From Streptomyces sp. F001 (lineage in GTDB: Bacteria; Actinomycetota; Actinomycetes; Streptomycetales; Streptomycetaceae): a stretch of 32,371 bases of DNA. A program made the position numbers and the translations under genes. Position 1 is the stretch's first letter, and each line of letters starts with the position of its first letter. Below the pieces are notes generated by a model that ran no database searches, was not told the DNA's origin, and was given only the letters and a program-made list of their open reading frames with translations. Positions 1-10,170 of this stretch are shown here, in pieces. The stretch covers positions 1 through 32,371 of the forward strand of contig NZ_QZWF01000027.1 of NCBI RefSeq assembly GCF_004187715.1, given 5' to 3'.

Positions 1-612
1 TGGAAGCCGCCGGCGCGGTCTTCGACGAACACGGCTACACCTCCACCACCATCGCCATGGTGTTGGAGCGGGCCGAAGTCACCAAGGCGCGCTGTACTTC
101 CACTTTCCTTCCAAGGAGTCCCTCGCCCAGGCGGTCCTTGACGAGCAGGTGCCGTTCGGCGCGATCCCTCGCAGCCCTGCAAGTTGCAGGAGGTCATCGA
201 CATCACCTTTGTCGTCGGCCAGCGGCTGCTGAGCAACGCCCTGCTCCGGGGCAGTGTGCGGCTGGCGGTGGACCAGTGCGCGCCACCCGGGGTCGATCAC
301 ACCGGACCGTTCCGGCAGTGGGTCGACCATCTGACACCACTGATGGAACAGGCGAGCAAGCAAGGGGAGTTGCTGCCGACAGTGGAGCCGCGGAACACGG
401 TGGAGCTGCTGGTGGGCTCGTTCACCGGCATCCAGTTGATGGCGCGTGCGCTGACGGGCCGGTCCGATCTGAGCCGACGGCTGTCCGTGCTGTGGTCCCA
501 CATGCTGCCGAGCATCGCGGTGCCCGGATTGCTGCTCGGCCTCGACAGCGGGGCCGACCGGGGCGTCCGGGTGCTGGACTCGCTCGACGCCCTCGACAAG
601 GCGGTCTCGTGA
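1..612 (+). pseudogene. TetR-family regulator, gamma-butyrolactone receptor (ScbR/ArpA)-like, 5'-partial and frameshifted
   Basis: The first bases already encode a TetR N-terminus (DEHGYTSTTIAMVLERAEVTK), followed one frame over by ALYFHFPSKESLAQAVLDEQV. This is the helix-turn-helix of the gamma-butyrolactone receptor group, whose hallmark is TKGALYFHF. A single G appears lost at about 88 (AAGG where AAGGG is expected). A second shift near 165-180 leads into the ligand-binding half, which runs cleanly from about 184 (KLQEVIDITFVVGQRLL) to the stop at 610-612. Proteins of this family repress targets and leave DNA when they bind a butyrolactone-type signal; the ligand cannot be told from sequence. 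The start lies outside the window. The stop overlaps the GTG start of the next gene, so the two are probably co-transcribed. The two shifts look like read errors because both halves are conserved. Confidence 0.8.
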
Positions 613-1453
613 TCCTGCTGACCGGGGCCACCGGCACGTCGGCTCTCTGGTGGCCCGGCGTCTGGCCAGCTCCGTACCGCTGCGTCTGCTGACCGTGACC
701 CGAGCCGCGCGGCCGGCCTGACCGGTCCGCGGGTCGAGGTGGTGGCCGGCGACCTCGCGACCGGGACGGCCTGCTACGGGCACTGACCGGCGTGCGGGCC
801 GCGCTGCTCGTCACGGCCGATCCGCTGACACACGCCCACGACGAGAACTTCCTGACGGCCGCGCGCGCGCGCGGAAGTTCGCCATGTGGTGAAGCTGACG
901 ACCTTGTCGGTGACAGAGTCCGACGCCACGGATCTGGTCACGCGGTGGCAGCGGGAAAGCGGCTGCTGCTCGACTCGGGCCTGTCGTGGACCCTGTTGCG
1001 GCGCGCGTGCCTTCATGTCCAACACGCTGGGCTGGCACGTTCGGTGCGGGAGGAGGGCGTGGTGCGCGCCCTGAACGGCACGACGGCGGTCGCCGCGTCG
1101 ACCCCGGGACATCGCGGAGGTGGCGGTACGGGCACTGACGGCTCCGGAGAACCACGCGGGTCGGGCGTACGCGCTCACCGGGCCGGCGGCGGTGAGTCCC
1201 GTGGAACAGACGGCGATCCTCGCAAGTTGCTGGAACGGCAGTTGGCATTCGTGGAGTTGACGGAGGACCAGGCGCTGAGCGGACTCCTGGCCCGCTACCC
1301 CGCTCCCGTGGCCCACGCCCTGCTGGAGAGTGCGAGGCGCGGTCGGGACGGGACGAAGGGGCACGTGGACCGACGGTCGCAGCACTCCTCGGCCGTCCGC
1401 CGCACCTACCACAGGACTGGGCGCAAGACCACCTCACGGCGTTCCGCACATGA
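609..1453 (+). pseudogene. NmrA-family NAD(P)-binding reductase (atypical SDR), multiply frameshifted
   Basis: It begins GTG at 609, overlapping the preceding stop (GTGA), with ILLTGATGT, a Rossmann dinucleotide-binding start. Pieces in three frames add up to one NmrA-like protein: a GDLA-type segment (about 750), LDSGLSWTLLR (about 970), FMSNTLGW (about 1013), EEGVVRALNGTTAVAA, DIAEVAVRALTAPENHAGRA (about 1110-1170), LTGPAAVSP, and a long C-terminal stretch (about 1225-1330) ending near the stop at 1451-1453. At least six frame changes are needed. Such proteins reduce small quinones or carbonyls, or act as redox sensors; the substrate is unknown. Coupling to a butyrolactone-receptor homologue raises the possibility that it acts on a signalling lactone or is simply the regulated gene. 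No AfsA-type synthase is visible. Confidence 0.72.
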
Positions 1454-1458
1454 CGACC

Positions 1459-1500
1459 GGGAGGGCCGACCGGCGCCCCTCCGCGCCGGCCGGCCCTCCC
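1459..1500. terminator. Strong hairpin between convergent genes
   Basis: An 18-bp arm at 1459-1476 (GGGAGGGCCGACCGGCGC) faces 1483-1500 (GCGCCGGCCGGCCCTCCC) across a 6-nt loop, with one mismatch. It sits 5 nt after the NmrA-type stop and 40 nt before the end of the convergent protease gene, so it can serve both strands. There is no U-tract, as is usual in Streptomyces. Confidence 0.75.
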
Positions 1501-1539
1501 GCTCACGAGGCGCGCAGCCTCAGCTCACCGTGAGCCCGT

Positions 1540-3325
<1,786 letters not shown>

Positions 3326-3679
3326 AGGCTTGCCTTTCGTGGCCGGTCTCCGGGCAACGCGGAGCGGCGGTCGATGCGCTTCGTCGTCGAAGCGGAGGGG
3401 GGTGAACCGAAAAGCGGAGCGCGATGGCCGGCCAGGCGCGAGGGGCGACCCGTAGCAGGGGTTACCTGTGGGTCGTCTGTGCTCGAACGATAGGCAACGT
3501 GACGGTGCCTCGGATACAGGGGAAACCCTTGATCCGACCGGAAACCCACCCTTTCCATAAGCTGGTTGACCGCGAATGTTCCCTTTGATGCCGCATGTCG
3601 ACGCGTGAACGCGCCGGGCCGGTTTCCCGTACTGCACTCGGCAGACCGTTCGCGCACCGGCCGAGGAGGAGGGGTTCGC
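3326..3679. other. Divergent intergenic region between protease and LPMO
   Basis: About 350 bp without a convincing gene. It must hold the promoters of both secreted-enzyme genes. I see a direct repeat of GGAAACCC at 3521-3528 and 3540-3547 (19-bp period, about two helical turns), which could be a regulator site. No -10/-35 pair was clear enough to call. Open frames crossing it have no ribosome-binding site. Confidence 0.4.
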
Positions 3680-4550
3680 ATGCCCGGACCACCGTATGTC
3701 GCACCGCCCTGGCGGCCGCCGCCGTAGGCCCGTTGCTGCTGGGTCTCTGGGCGGCGGGTCCGGCGCAGGCGCACGGCGCGCCGACGGATCCGGTCAGCAG
3801 GGTGGTGGCCTGCTCCCCGAGGGCGGCGAGCGGGCCCGGTCCGCGGCGTGCCGGGCCGCCGTCGCCGCGAACGGCGCGTCGTTCGCGGCCTGGGACAATC
3901 TCCGGGTCGCGAACGTGAACGGCAGGGACCGGCAGACGATCCCCGACGGGCGGTTGTGCAGCGGGGGGCTGCCCGCCTACCGGGGTCTCGACCTCCCCCG
4001 CCGCGACTGGCCGGCCACCCGCCTGTCACCGGGCGGGGCGCTGACCATGAGGTACGTCTCGACCATCCCGCACACCGGCACGTTCCGGCTCTATCTGACC
4101 GAGCCCGGTTACGATCCGGCGAAGCCGCTGACCTGGTCCGACCTGCCGGAGCGGCCGTTCGCGGAAGTCGAGGACCCCACCCTGACGGACGGCGCCTACC
4201 GCATCGGGGCAACACTCCCGTCCGACCGGACGGGACGTCATGTGCTGTACACGGTATGGCAGAACAGCAGTACGGCCGATACGTACTACTCGTGCTCGGA
4301 CGTGGTGTTCACAGCGGGCGGCACGCCGTCCGCAGCGGGCCGCCCCAAAGACGGCCCGACCGCCGCTCCCTCCAGGACGCCGAGGCCCGGGCCGCTGCCC
4401 GGCCTACAGCGACGGCATCCGCCGGTACCCGGTGGCGTCCGCCGAGGGCACCGGCTCCGGCCCTCGGCACTCCTGCCGGCAGGTGGCGCCGCCGCTGTAC
4501 TGGCCCTTGTCGGCGGCGCGGCTCTGGCCCTGCGGCTACGGCGGCGGTGA
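3680..4550 (+). pseudogene. AA10 lytic polysaccharide monooxygenase (chitin/cellulose-active), C-terminally anchored, frameshifted
   Basis: This is a copper enzyme that oxidatively cleaves crystalline chitin or cellulose outside the cell. After a signal peptide (RTALAAAAVGPLLLGLWAAG, then PAQA) the mature chain starts with His (HGAPTDPVSR), the N-terminal copper-brace residue. The second copper His is in STIPHTGTFRLYLTEPGYDP (about 4060-4110), and the axial aromatic region is DTYYSCSDVVF (about 4278-4310). A Pro/Thr-rich linker follows, then a hydrophobic segment (AAAVLALVGGAALALRLRRR) ending in basic residues. The start chosen is ATG 3680, preceded by GAGGAGG; it needs one lost C in CCC to join the signal peptide. 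ATG 3595 is in frame but has no good ribosome-binding site. A further shift lies near 3818 (VVACSP to EGGERARSAACRAAVAANG). The anchor is unusual, since most AA10 enzymes are freely secreted. Confidence 0.83.
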
Positions 4551-4588
4551 ACCACCGTGCAGTGAGGGCCGGTCGGCCGTGCACCAGG

Positions 4589-4621
4589 CGTGCCCGCGGG
4601 CCTGAGGGCGGCGCGGGCACG
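4589..4621. terminator. Hairpin between convergent LPMO and binding-protein genes
   Basis: A perfect 10-bp stem pairs CGTGCCCGCG (4589-4598) with CGCGGGCACG (4612-4621). It lies between the stop of the LPMO gene and the stop of the convergent ABC binding-protein gene, and probably ends both transcripts. Confidence 0.65.
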
Positions 4622-4646
4622 GCGAGGCGGAGCAGCCCGGCGATGG

Positions 4647-5596
4647 TCAGTTCAGGCCGACCGACTTCAGCCAGGCCTTGGCCACGTCCAGCGGGTCCTT
4701 GTTCTCCAGCTGCACCTGGAGTCAGGTCGAGCAGCGTCTTGGTGTCGAGCTTGGCGGAGACCGCGTTGAGCGCGTCGACGCCCTCCTGCGAGAGCCCGCT
4801 CTTGTAGACCAGCGGGTCACGTTGGCGAACCCGAAGAGGTTCTTCGGGTCCTGCAGGACGACGAACTTCTCCTTGGTGATGGTCGGGTCGGTGGTGAAGA
4901 TGTCCGCGGCCTGCACGGTGTTCTTGGTCAGCGCGGCCTGGGTGAGCGGGCCGCGGGTCGAGGGCCTTGAAGGACTTGAACTTCAGGCCGTATTCCTTCT
5001 CCAGCCCGACCAGGCCCTGGTGCCGGGTCTGGAACTCGGGCGAGCCGCCGATGACCAGTTCCGGGGCGATGTCCTTCAGGTCCGCGAGGGTGGACTGCGC
5101 GGTGAGATCGTACTTCTTCGCGGTCTCCGCGTTGATGGACACCGAGTCCTTGTCCTCGGCCGGCGCCGACTCCAGCAGGGTCAGCTTGGAGTCCAGCTTG
5201 GACTTGACCGCGGCGTTCACGGACTCGGCCGACTTCTGTTCCGCGTCGGGGTCGAGGTAGGCCAGGAGCGAGCCGTTGTACTCGGGCAGAACGGCGATGG
5301 AACCGTTCTTGAGCAGGCCGTAGGTGGTCTCGCGGCTGCCGATGTTCGGCTTGTACTCGACCTTGATGCCCTTGGCCTTCAGGGCTTCGCCGTAGATGTC
5401 GGCGAGGAGGATGCTCTCGGCGAAGTTGTTGGAGCCGACGACGACGGTGCCGCCGTCCGCCTTGCCCTCTGAGAGCGGGTTGTCGGACTCGTCGTCGGAG
5501 GACGAGCCGCAGCCCGCGACCAGCGCCGTCGCGACGGCGAGGGCGACGGCGGCGCGCCGCGGTGACGTGTTCTGGACCAGCTGACGGTAGAGTCAC
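4647..5596 (-). pseudogene. Osmoprotectant (glycine betaine/choline) ABC transporter substrate-binding lipoprotein, frameshifted
   Basis: This is an OpuAC/OpuCC-family extracytoplasmic binding protein. It shows a lipobox (VATALVAGC) followed by a Ser/Asp-rich spacer, then GGTVVVGSNNFAESILLADIY, YKPNIGSRETTYGLLKNGSI and VLPEYNGSLLAYLDPD. These elements bind quaternary-amine ligands in the family. After about 4955 the frame slips: KALD, then GPLTQAALTKNTVQAADIFT in another frame, then YKSGLSQEGVDALNAVSAKL back again. A further slip at about 4722 precedes the true C-terminus (ENKDPLDVAKAWLKSVGLN, stop 4647-4649). The N-terminal frame has no ATG, GTG or TTG between its upstream stop and the lipobox. 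The GTG at 5594-5596 is in another frame, so the start also needs a frame correction and is uncertain. Its partners are probably the ATPase and permeases at 10171-12667. Confidence 0.82.
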
Positions 5597-5997
5597 AAGT
5601 TCCGGGCTGAGGATGTGGTGGGGGAAGCTTGGCGTTGGCGGGACGTGCGGGTGCGTGCGGCGTACGGGTGCGGACACACCGCACCCGCTGATCCAATCCA
5701 GCGAGTTCTCAGTCAGTCAAGAGCAGCCAGGTCACCAATTGGCTTCGATGAGTGACCTGTTGTGAAGGAACCGCGAACGAACGTCTCCTCAAGCGGAGCG
5801 GGTTGTAACGGATTCTTGACTTGGAGTGGCACGATCACACCACCAAGAGGATAGTCTCACCGGAGTTGCTCTCCGGTCACAGCGGCGACACAGACCGCAC
5901 CGGTGTCGTCGTACACCAGCCGGAACCGATCAAAACGACACGCGAACGGACACGCGCGTTTTTCGCGCGCCGTGCGACACCCCATGAAGGAGGCCTG
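5597..5997. other. Divergent intergenic region between binding protein and conservon
   Basis: About 400 bp with no convincing gene. It contains an interrupted palindrome AGGTCAC/GTGACCT (5729-5735 and 5752-5758) and a small hairpin ACCGGAG-ttgct-CTCCGGT (5859-5877). An open frame runs from TTG 5821 into cvnA but lacks a ribosome-binding site before 5998. Promoters for the binding-protein gene and for cvnA are expected here; I could not place them. Confidence 0.4.
5729..5758. promoter_or_regulatory. Interrupted palindrome AGGTCAC-N16-GTGACCT
   Basis: Two perfect 7-bp inverted arms separated by 16 nt lie 133 bp upstream of the binding-protein start region and 240 bp upstream of cvnA. The arrangement suits an operator for a dimeric regulator, but no regulator is assigned. 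Confidence 0.35.
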
Positions 5998-7950
5998 GTG
6001 TCCACGAACGAGCGGAGCGAAGCCGCAGCGAGGGGTGGCATACGGGGCTTCGCCGACCGCTGGCCGTTCCGCCGCAAGCTCAACGTGCTGGTCGGAGTGC
6101 CGCTCGCCGGCCTCGCCCTGCTGCTCACCTACCTGATCAGCGACCAGGTGATGCAGGCGCGCAGCGCGGCGGAGGCCGCCACGCTCGTCCGGGACAGCGC
6201 GCAGGTCGCGGAGCTGGTCGACCGGGTGGAGACCGAGCACCAGCAGGCCATCCTGCTGTCGGTGCGCCACGAGGCCCAGGGCACCGGCGCGAAGCCCGGG
6301 CTGTCCGCGTACCGCGAGGCGCAGGACGCGGTGGACGCCCAGGTCGAGAAGGTGCGTGCCACCTTCGGCGACCGGCTGCCGGCCACCGAGGCACAGGCGC
6401 TGCGGGAGATCAGCGGACTCGGCAGCCTGCGGCGGACCATCGAGCAGGGCTATCTGCCCGCCGACAACATCGACCCGGCCTACACCAACGCCGCCAAGGG
6501 TCTGATCGACGGCCTCGGCCTGGACCGCAACACGGCCCTCGCGGCCACCTTCACTGGTAATCTGCTGGACTCGCTGCTGCGCGCGGATGCCGCCCACAGC
6601 TCCTTCGAGACCAGTGTGTTCTCGGCGTCGACCGGCGACTCCAACGCGCTGATCGAGTTCATCGGCGCGGTCGGCGCCTACGAGCTGTACACCCACCAGG
6701 CCGAGCGCTTCAGCCGGTTCGCCACCGAGGAGCAGGCGACCGAGCTCCGCGGCATCGAGCACAGCAGCGCCCAGGCGACCATCCTGCGGCAGTACGCGAG
6801 TTGCAGATCGACCCCAGCTCGCTGCAGGCCGGGTCGCCGGCAGATCCGCGAGAAGTTCACCGCGGCCCTCGCCTCCTACCCGAGTACCGGAAGCAGTCGA
6901 GAGCCGCCTGAAGATCACCGGCTCGCTCATCGGCCAGATCGCCGACCGCGCCGACGACTCCTCCAGCGACGCCTGGTGGAACGCCGCCTGGCTGTTCGCC
7001 CTCGCGCTGGCCGGCTTCCTCCTCTGGGGCGCCTTCTCGTGGCGGTGCGCCGCTCGGTGGTCCGGCCGGTTCAGGCCCTCACGGGGGCCGCCAGGCAGGT
7101 CGCCGACGTCGCCGGACGTGAGCTCGCCCGGGTGGCCGACGACGACGCCGAGGACGACACACCGCCCCGGCTGCGCGAGATCCCGGTCGGTGCGAAGGAC
7201 GAGATCGGCGATCTCGCCGAGGCCTTCAACCATGTGCAGACCACCGCGGCCGCCCTGCTGGAGCGCCAGGTGCTCAGCCGGCGCAACGTCGCCGAGATGT
7301 TCGGCAACGTCGGCCGGCGGGTCAGCAACCTCACGACCCGGCAGCTCGCCCTCATCGACGCCGTCGAGCGGGCGAGACCGACCCCGCTCTCCTCGAACGC
7401 CTCTACCGCATCGACCACATCGCGGTCCGCCTGCGTCGCAACGCGGACAGCCTGATGCTGCTCGCCGGTATCCGCGAGACCGTCCTGGACTCCGGGCCGA
7501 CCGCGCTCACCAACGTCGTACGGGCCGCGCTCGGCCAGATCGAGGGCTACCAGCGGGTCGAACTGCACGCCGGTACCGAGATCATGGTGGAGCCGGACAT
7601 CGTCGGCGACCTGATGCTGATGGTGGCCGAGCTCCTGGAGAACGCCGTGTCGTTCTCCCGGCCGGCAGCCCCGTCGAGGTGACCGTGCGCAGCGGCGACT
7701 CCGGTGCGACGATCACCGTCGCCGACCACGGCCTGGGCATGAGCGCCGAGCGGCTGGCCGAGGAGAACGCCCGGCTGATCCGGCGCGAGCGGCTCGACCT
7801 GGTGCCGACGAAGGTGCTCGGCCTGTTCGTGGTGGGCAACCTGGCCCGCCGCTGGGAGATCGGCGTGACCCTGTCCCGTACGCCCGGGGCGGTGTGACGG
7901 CCGAGGTAACGATCCCGTCGTCGCTGCTGCTCACGATGAGCGCGCTGGCC

Positions 7951-8102
7951 TCCGGCGGTACGGCGGGGGACGGCATGGCGGCCTCCGGCGGGACAGCGGG
8001 GGACGGCGTAGGCGGCTCCGGCGGACAGCGGGGGACGGCATGGCGGCCTCCGGCGGGACAGCGGGGGACGGCGTAGCGGCACCCGGCGGGACGGCGAACG
8101 AC
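7951..8102 (+). repeat. 33-bp tandem repeats in the cvnA linker
   Basis: Four near-identical units begin at 7951, 7984, 8017 and 8049, with a partial fifth at 8082. Each encodes about SGGTAGDGMAA, alternating with SGGTAGDGVGG-like versions. Unit three is 32 bp because one G is missing (TCCGGCGGACAGC), which breaks the frame. Confidence 0.85.
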
Positions 8103-8182
8103 CGCGCGGGAGCCCGGACGGCGACCGACCCGCCCGCGCACGACCGCGCGGGAGCCCACACGGCGACCGACCCCGCTCCGGC
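8099..8182 (+). repeat. 42-bp tandem duplication in the cvnA linker
   Basis: CGACCGCGCGGGAGCCC occurs at 8099-8115 and again at 8141-8157, and the following 25 bp are also nearly repeated. The unit encodes about DRAGARTATDPPAH. It directly follows the 33-bp array but is a different sequence family. Confidence 0.75.
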
Positions 8183-8646
8183 GGCCGGGCCGCGGCCCTC
8201 AGCCGCCGTACCGCCCTACGGGAGACCCGGTGGACGCCACAACGGACACCGCGCGTGCGCAGCACGACGCGCCCGCGGACGACCCCACCCCGCTCCCCGC
8301 CGTGTCCCCGGCGCGCACCCGCGGCCGGCGGCGGCTTGCCGCTGATCCCGAAGGCCCGCACCGAGACGGCCCCGGACGGCTCCCGCCCGCTGCGCCGCCG
8401 CGTCCGGGGCGCCACGCTCCGTACGACCGCCGAGGCCGACCGGCAGACGGCCGCCCGTCCGGCCGCCGCCCCCGCCGACGCGGAAGCGGTCCGCAGCGCC
8501 CTGGAGGAGTTCGAGGCGGCCGTGGAACGCGCCCATCGCGACAGCGACACCCCCAGCGAGGGCGCCGGCAACAGCCGCGCTCCCGACGAAACCCGCGAAC
8601 CCAGCGGCTCGCACGACCAGAACCACCTCCCGGAAGGAGCGGAGCA

Positions 8647-9123
8647 GTGAGCACGTCGACAGGTGGCACTCCCACGAGAGACTCCACGCCGGACGAACTG
8701 CGGGCCGCCGCAGCCGACTTCACATGGCTGCTCAACCGTTTCGCGACCGAGACCGCGGGCGTCGTCGACGCCATCGCGGTGTCCTCCGACGGCCTGCTCA
8801 TCGCCGTGGCACAGCTGCGGGAGCGGGCCCACTCCGAGCGGCTGGCGGCGATCGTCTCCGGCCTCACCAGCCTTGCCGCCGGCGCCTCCGGCAACTACGG
8901 CCTGGGCGCTCTCAACAAGGTCATCATCGACCTGGAGGGCGGCCATGTCCTGGTCTCCGCGATCGGCAGCGGCGCCGTGCTCGGCGTGGTCGCCGACAAG
9001 GAGGCCAAACTGGGCAACATCGCCTACGAGATGACGCTGTTCGCCAACCGCGCCGGTGCCGCGCTCAGCCCCCAGCTCGTGCTCGAACTGAAGAACAGCG
9101 TCGGCGCCCCGTCGACGGGCTGA
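8647..9123 (+). CDS. cvnB: CvnB, roadblock/LC7 domain protein
   Basis: A 158-residue roadblock/LC7 protein. The GTG start at 8647 overlaps the cvnA stop and follows GGAAGGAGCGGAG. Family features are LNRFATETAGVVDAIAVSSD at the N-terminus, SERLAAIVSGLTSLAAGASG in the middle, and VIIDLEGGHVLVSAIGSGAV then LANIAYEMTLF-type C-terminal strands (here LGNIAYEMTLFANRAG). It is the MglB-like partner of conservons and is expected to contact the GTPase-like CvnD and the kinase CvnA, possibly acting on nucleotide state. The frame is clean. Confidence 0.92.
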   Translation: MSTSTGGTPTRDSTPDELRAAAADFTWLLNRFATETAGVVDAIAVSSDGLLIAVAQLRERAHSERLAAIVSGLTSLAAGASGNYGLGALNKVIIDLEGGHVLVSAIGSGAVLGVVADKEAKLGNIAYEMTLFANRAGAALSPQLVLELKNSVGAPSTG

Positions 9124-9157
9124 CCGGTCACCGCCCGGTCGAGGAGGAAGACACCCC

Positions 9158-9583
9158 ATGGCGGACGGCTTGACGCCCCCGGGCCCCGACCCGGCCGGAC
9201 ACGTCCCCGCCGTACGGCCGTTCCTCGTCACCGCCGGCCGGGTGGCCGGCGCGGGCGAGGCCGCGTCCGGCCGAACGATCCCGGTCGAGACCCAGGTGGT
9301 CGCCACCGCCGAGGGGCTCGACGCGCTCGACCGGCTGTCCTTCGAGCAGCACGACATCGTTGCCGCCTGCAAGCAGCCGCAGTCCATCGCCGAGATCGCG
9401 GCCCGGCTGCGGCTGCATCTCAACGTCGTCCGGGTCCTCGCCGAGGACCTGCGCACCGCCGGGCATCTGGCGGTGTACGTGCCGAACGCCGCCGTCACCC
9501 ACGACGCGTCCGTCCTGCGAAGGGTTATCGATGGCCTCCGCGCCATCCCCGACTCCCGGGGGGTACTCCGTGACACCGACTGA
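9158..9583 (+). CDS. cvnC: CvnC, DUF742 protein
   Basis: This 141-residue DUF742 protein is the third member of the conservon. ATG 9158 is preceded by GAGGAGGAAGAC. Typical features are VRPFLVTAGR at the N-terminus, a FEQHDIVAACKQPQSIAEIA segment and a winged-helix-like AARLRLHLNVVRVLAEDL, ending near RRVIDGLRAIPDSRGVLRD. The biochemical role of DUF742 is not settled; it is thought to be part of the CvnA-D membrane complex. It overlaps the start of cvnD by 14 nt, so translation is probably coupled. Confidence 0.92.
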   Translation: MADGLTPPGPDPAGHVPAVRPFLVTAGRVAGAGEAASGRTIPVETQVVATAEGLDALDRLSFEQHDIVAACKQPQSIAEIAARLRLHLNVVRVLAEDLRTAGHLAVYVPNAAVTHDASVLRRVIDGLRAIPDSRGVLRDTD

Positions 9584-10169
9584 ACCGCTCACCGTCGGCG
9601 CGGCCGCGCAGCGGGCCGTGCGGCCGCCGCTGCCGGTGAAGATGGTGATCGCAGGCGGCTTCGGCGTGGGCAAGACCACCACCGTCGGCGCCATCTCCGA
9701 GATCGAGCCGCTGACCACCGAGGCCGCCATCACCGAGGTCGCGGCGGGGGTGGACGACCTCTCCCACACCCCGCGCAAGACCACGACCACAGTCGCGATG
9801 GACTTCGGCTGCATCACCATCGATCCCACGCTGAAGCTGTATCTGTTCGGCACGCCCGGTCAGGACCGGTTCGGCTTCATGTGGGACGACATCGTGGAGG
9901 GGGCGGTCGGCGCGCTCGTCATCGTCGACACCCGTCGGCTCGACGACTGCTATGCCGCCGTGGACTACTTCGAGCACCGGCAGATCCCGTTCGCCGTGGC
10001 GATCAACGCCTTCGACGGGCAGGTCGAGCACGCCCTGGAGGAGGTCCGCTGGGCGCTGGACGTCGCCGAGCACGTCCCGGTGGTCGTGTTCGACGCCCGC
10101 GAGCGCGGCTCGGTGCGGGACGCGCTGCTCGTCGTACTGGAGCTGGCGCTGGCCCGCACCGAGGGGTGA
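9570..10169 (+). CDS. cvnD: CvnD, small GTP-binding protein of the conservon
   Basis: A 199-residue Ras/MglA-like NTPase. It has a P-loop (GGFGVGKTTTVGAISE), a switch-I threonine region (RKTTTTVAMDFG), a G3 motif (LYLFGTPGQDRFGFMWDD) and a degenerate G4 (INAFDGQ in place of NKxD). The degenerate G4 is normal for this group. GTG 9570 lies inside the 3' end of cvnC. The TGA (10167-10169) is one base from the stop of the convergent permease gene. In characterised conservons this protein responds to the kinase/roadblock pair and controls development or secondary metabolism; the output here is unknown. No linked cytochrome P450 gene follows, unlike some conservons. Confidence 0.92.
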   Translation: MTPTEPLTVGAAAQRAVRPPLPVKMVIAGGFGVGKTTTVGAISEIEPLTTEAAITEVAAGVDDLSHTPRKTTTTVAMDFGCITIDPTLKLYLFGTPGQDRFGFMWDDIVEGAVGALVIVDTRRLDDCYAAVDYFEHRQIPFAVAINAFDGQVEHALEEVRWALDVAEHVPVVVFDARERGSVRDALLVVLELALARTEG

Positions 10170-10170
10170 C

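Larger units (their letters stand above)
5998..8650 (+). pseudogene. cvnA: CvnA-type sensor histidine-kinase-like protein of a conservon, frameshifted
   Basis: The GTG start at 5998 is preceded by GAAGGAGG. Order of parts: cytoplasmic N-terminus; membrane segment (LNVLVGVPLAGLALLLTYLI); an extracellular nitrate/nitrite-sensing-like (NIT) helical domain; a second membrane segment (AAWLFALALAGFLLWGAF); HAMP-like region (VRPVQALTGAARQVADVAG); a dimerization helix (ALLERQVLSRRNVAEMFGNV); and an ATPase domain (VAELLENAVSFS, then DHGLGMSAERLAEENARL). A long Gly/Ala/Thr-rich linker with tandem repeats follows, then a conserved tail (ADAEAVRSALEEFEAAVERA). At least nine single-base losses break it, for example about 6803, 6885, 7040, 7377, 7664 (CCC for CCCC), 7890 (GGGG for GGGGG) and 8023. 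Conservon kinases form a membrane complex with the three small proteins that follow. The TGA stop overlaps the GTG start of cvnB. Confidence 0.85.

Noticed and set aside
5859..5877. Hairpin ACCGGAG/CTCCGGT as a riboswitch in the cvnA leader
   Set aside because: A single 7-bp stem with no conserved aptamer features.
8230..9123. Open frame running from the cvnA tail into cvnB, suggesting a longer CvnB
   Set aside because: The conserved CvnA tail is in another frame up to 8650, and cvnB has its own ribosome-binding site and a GTG overlapping that stop.
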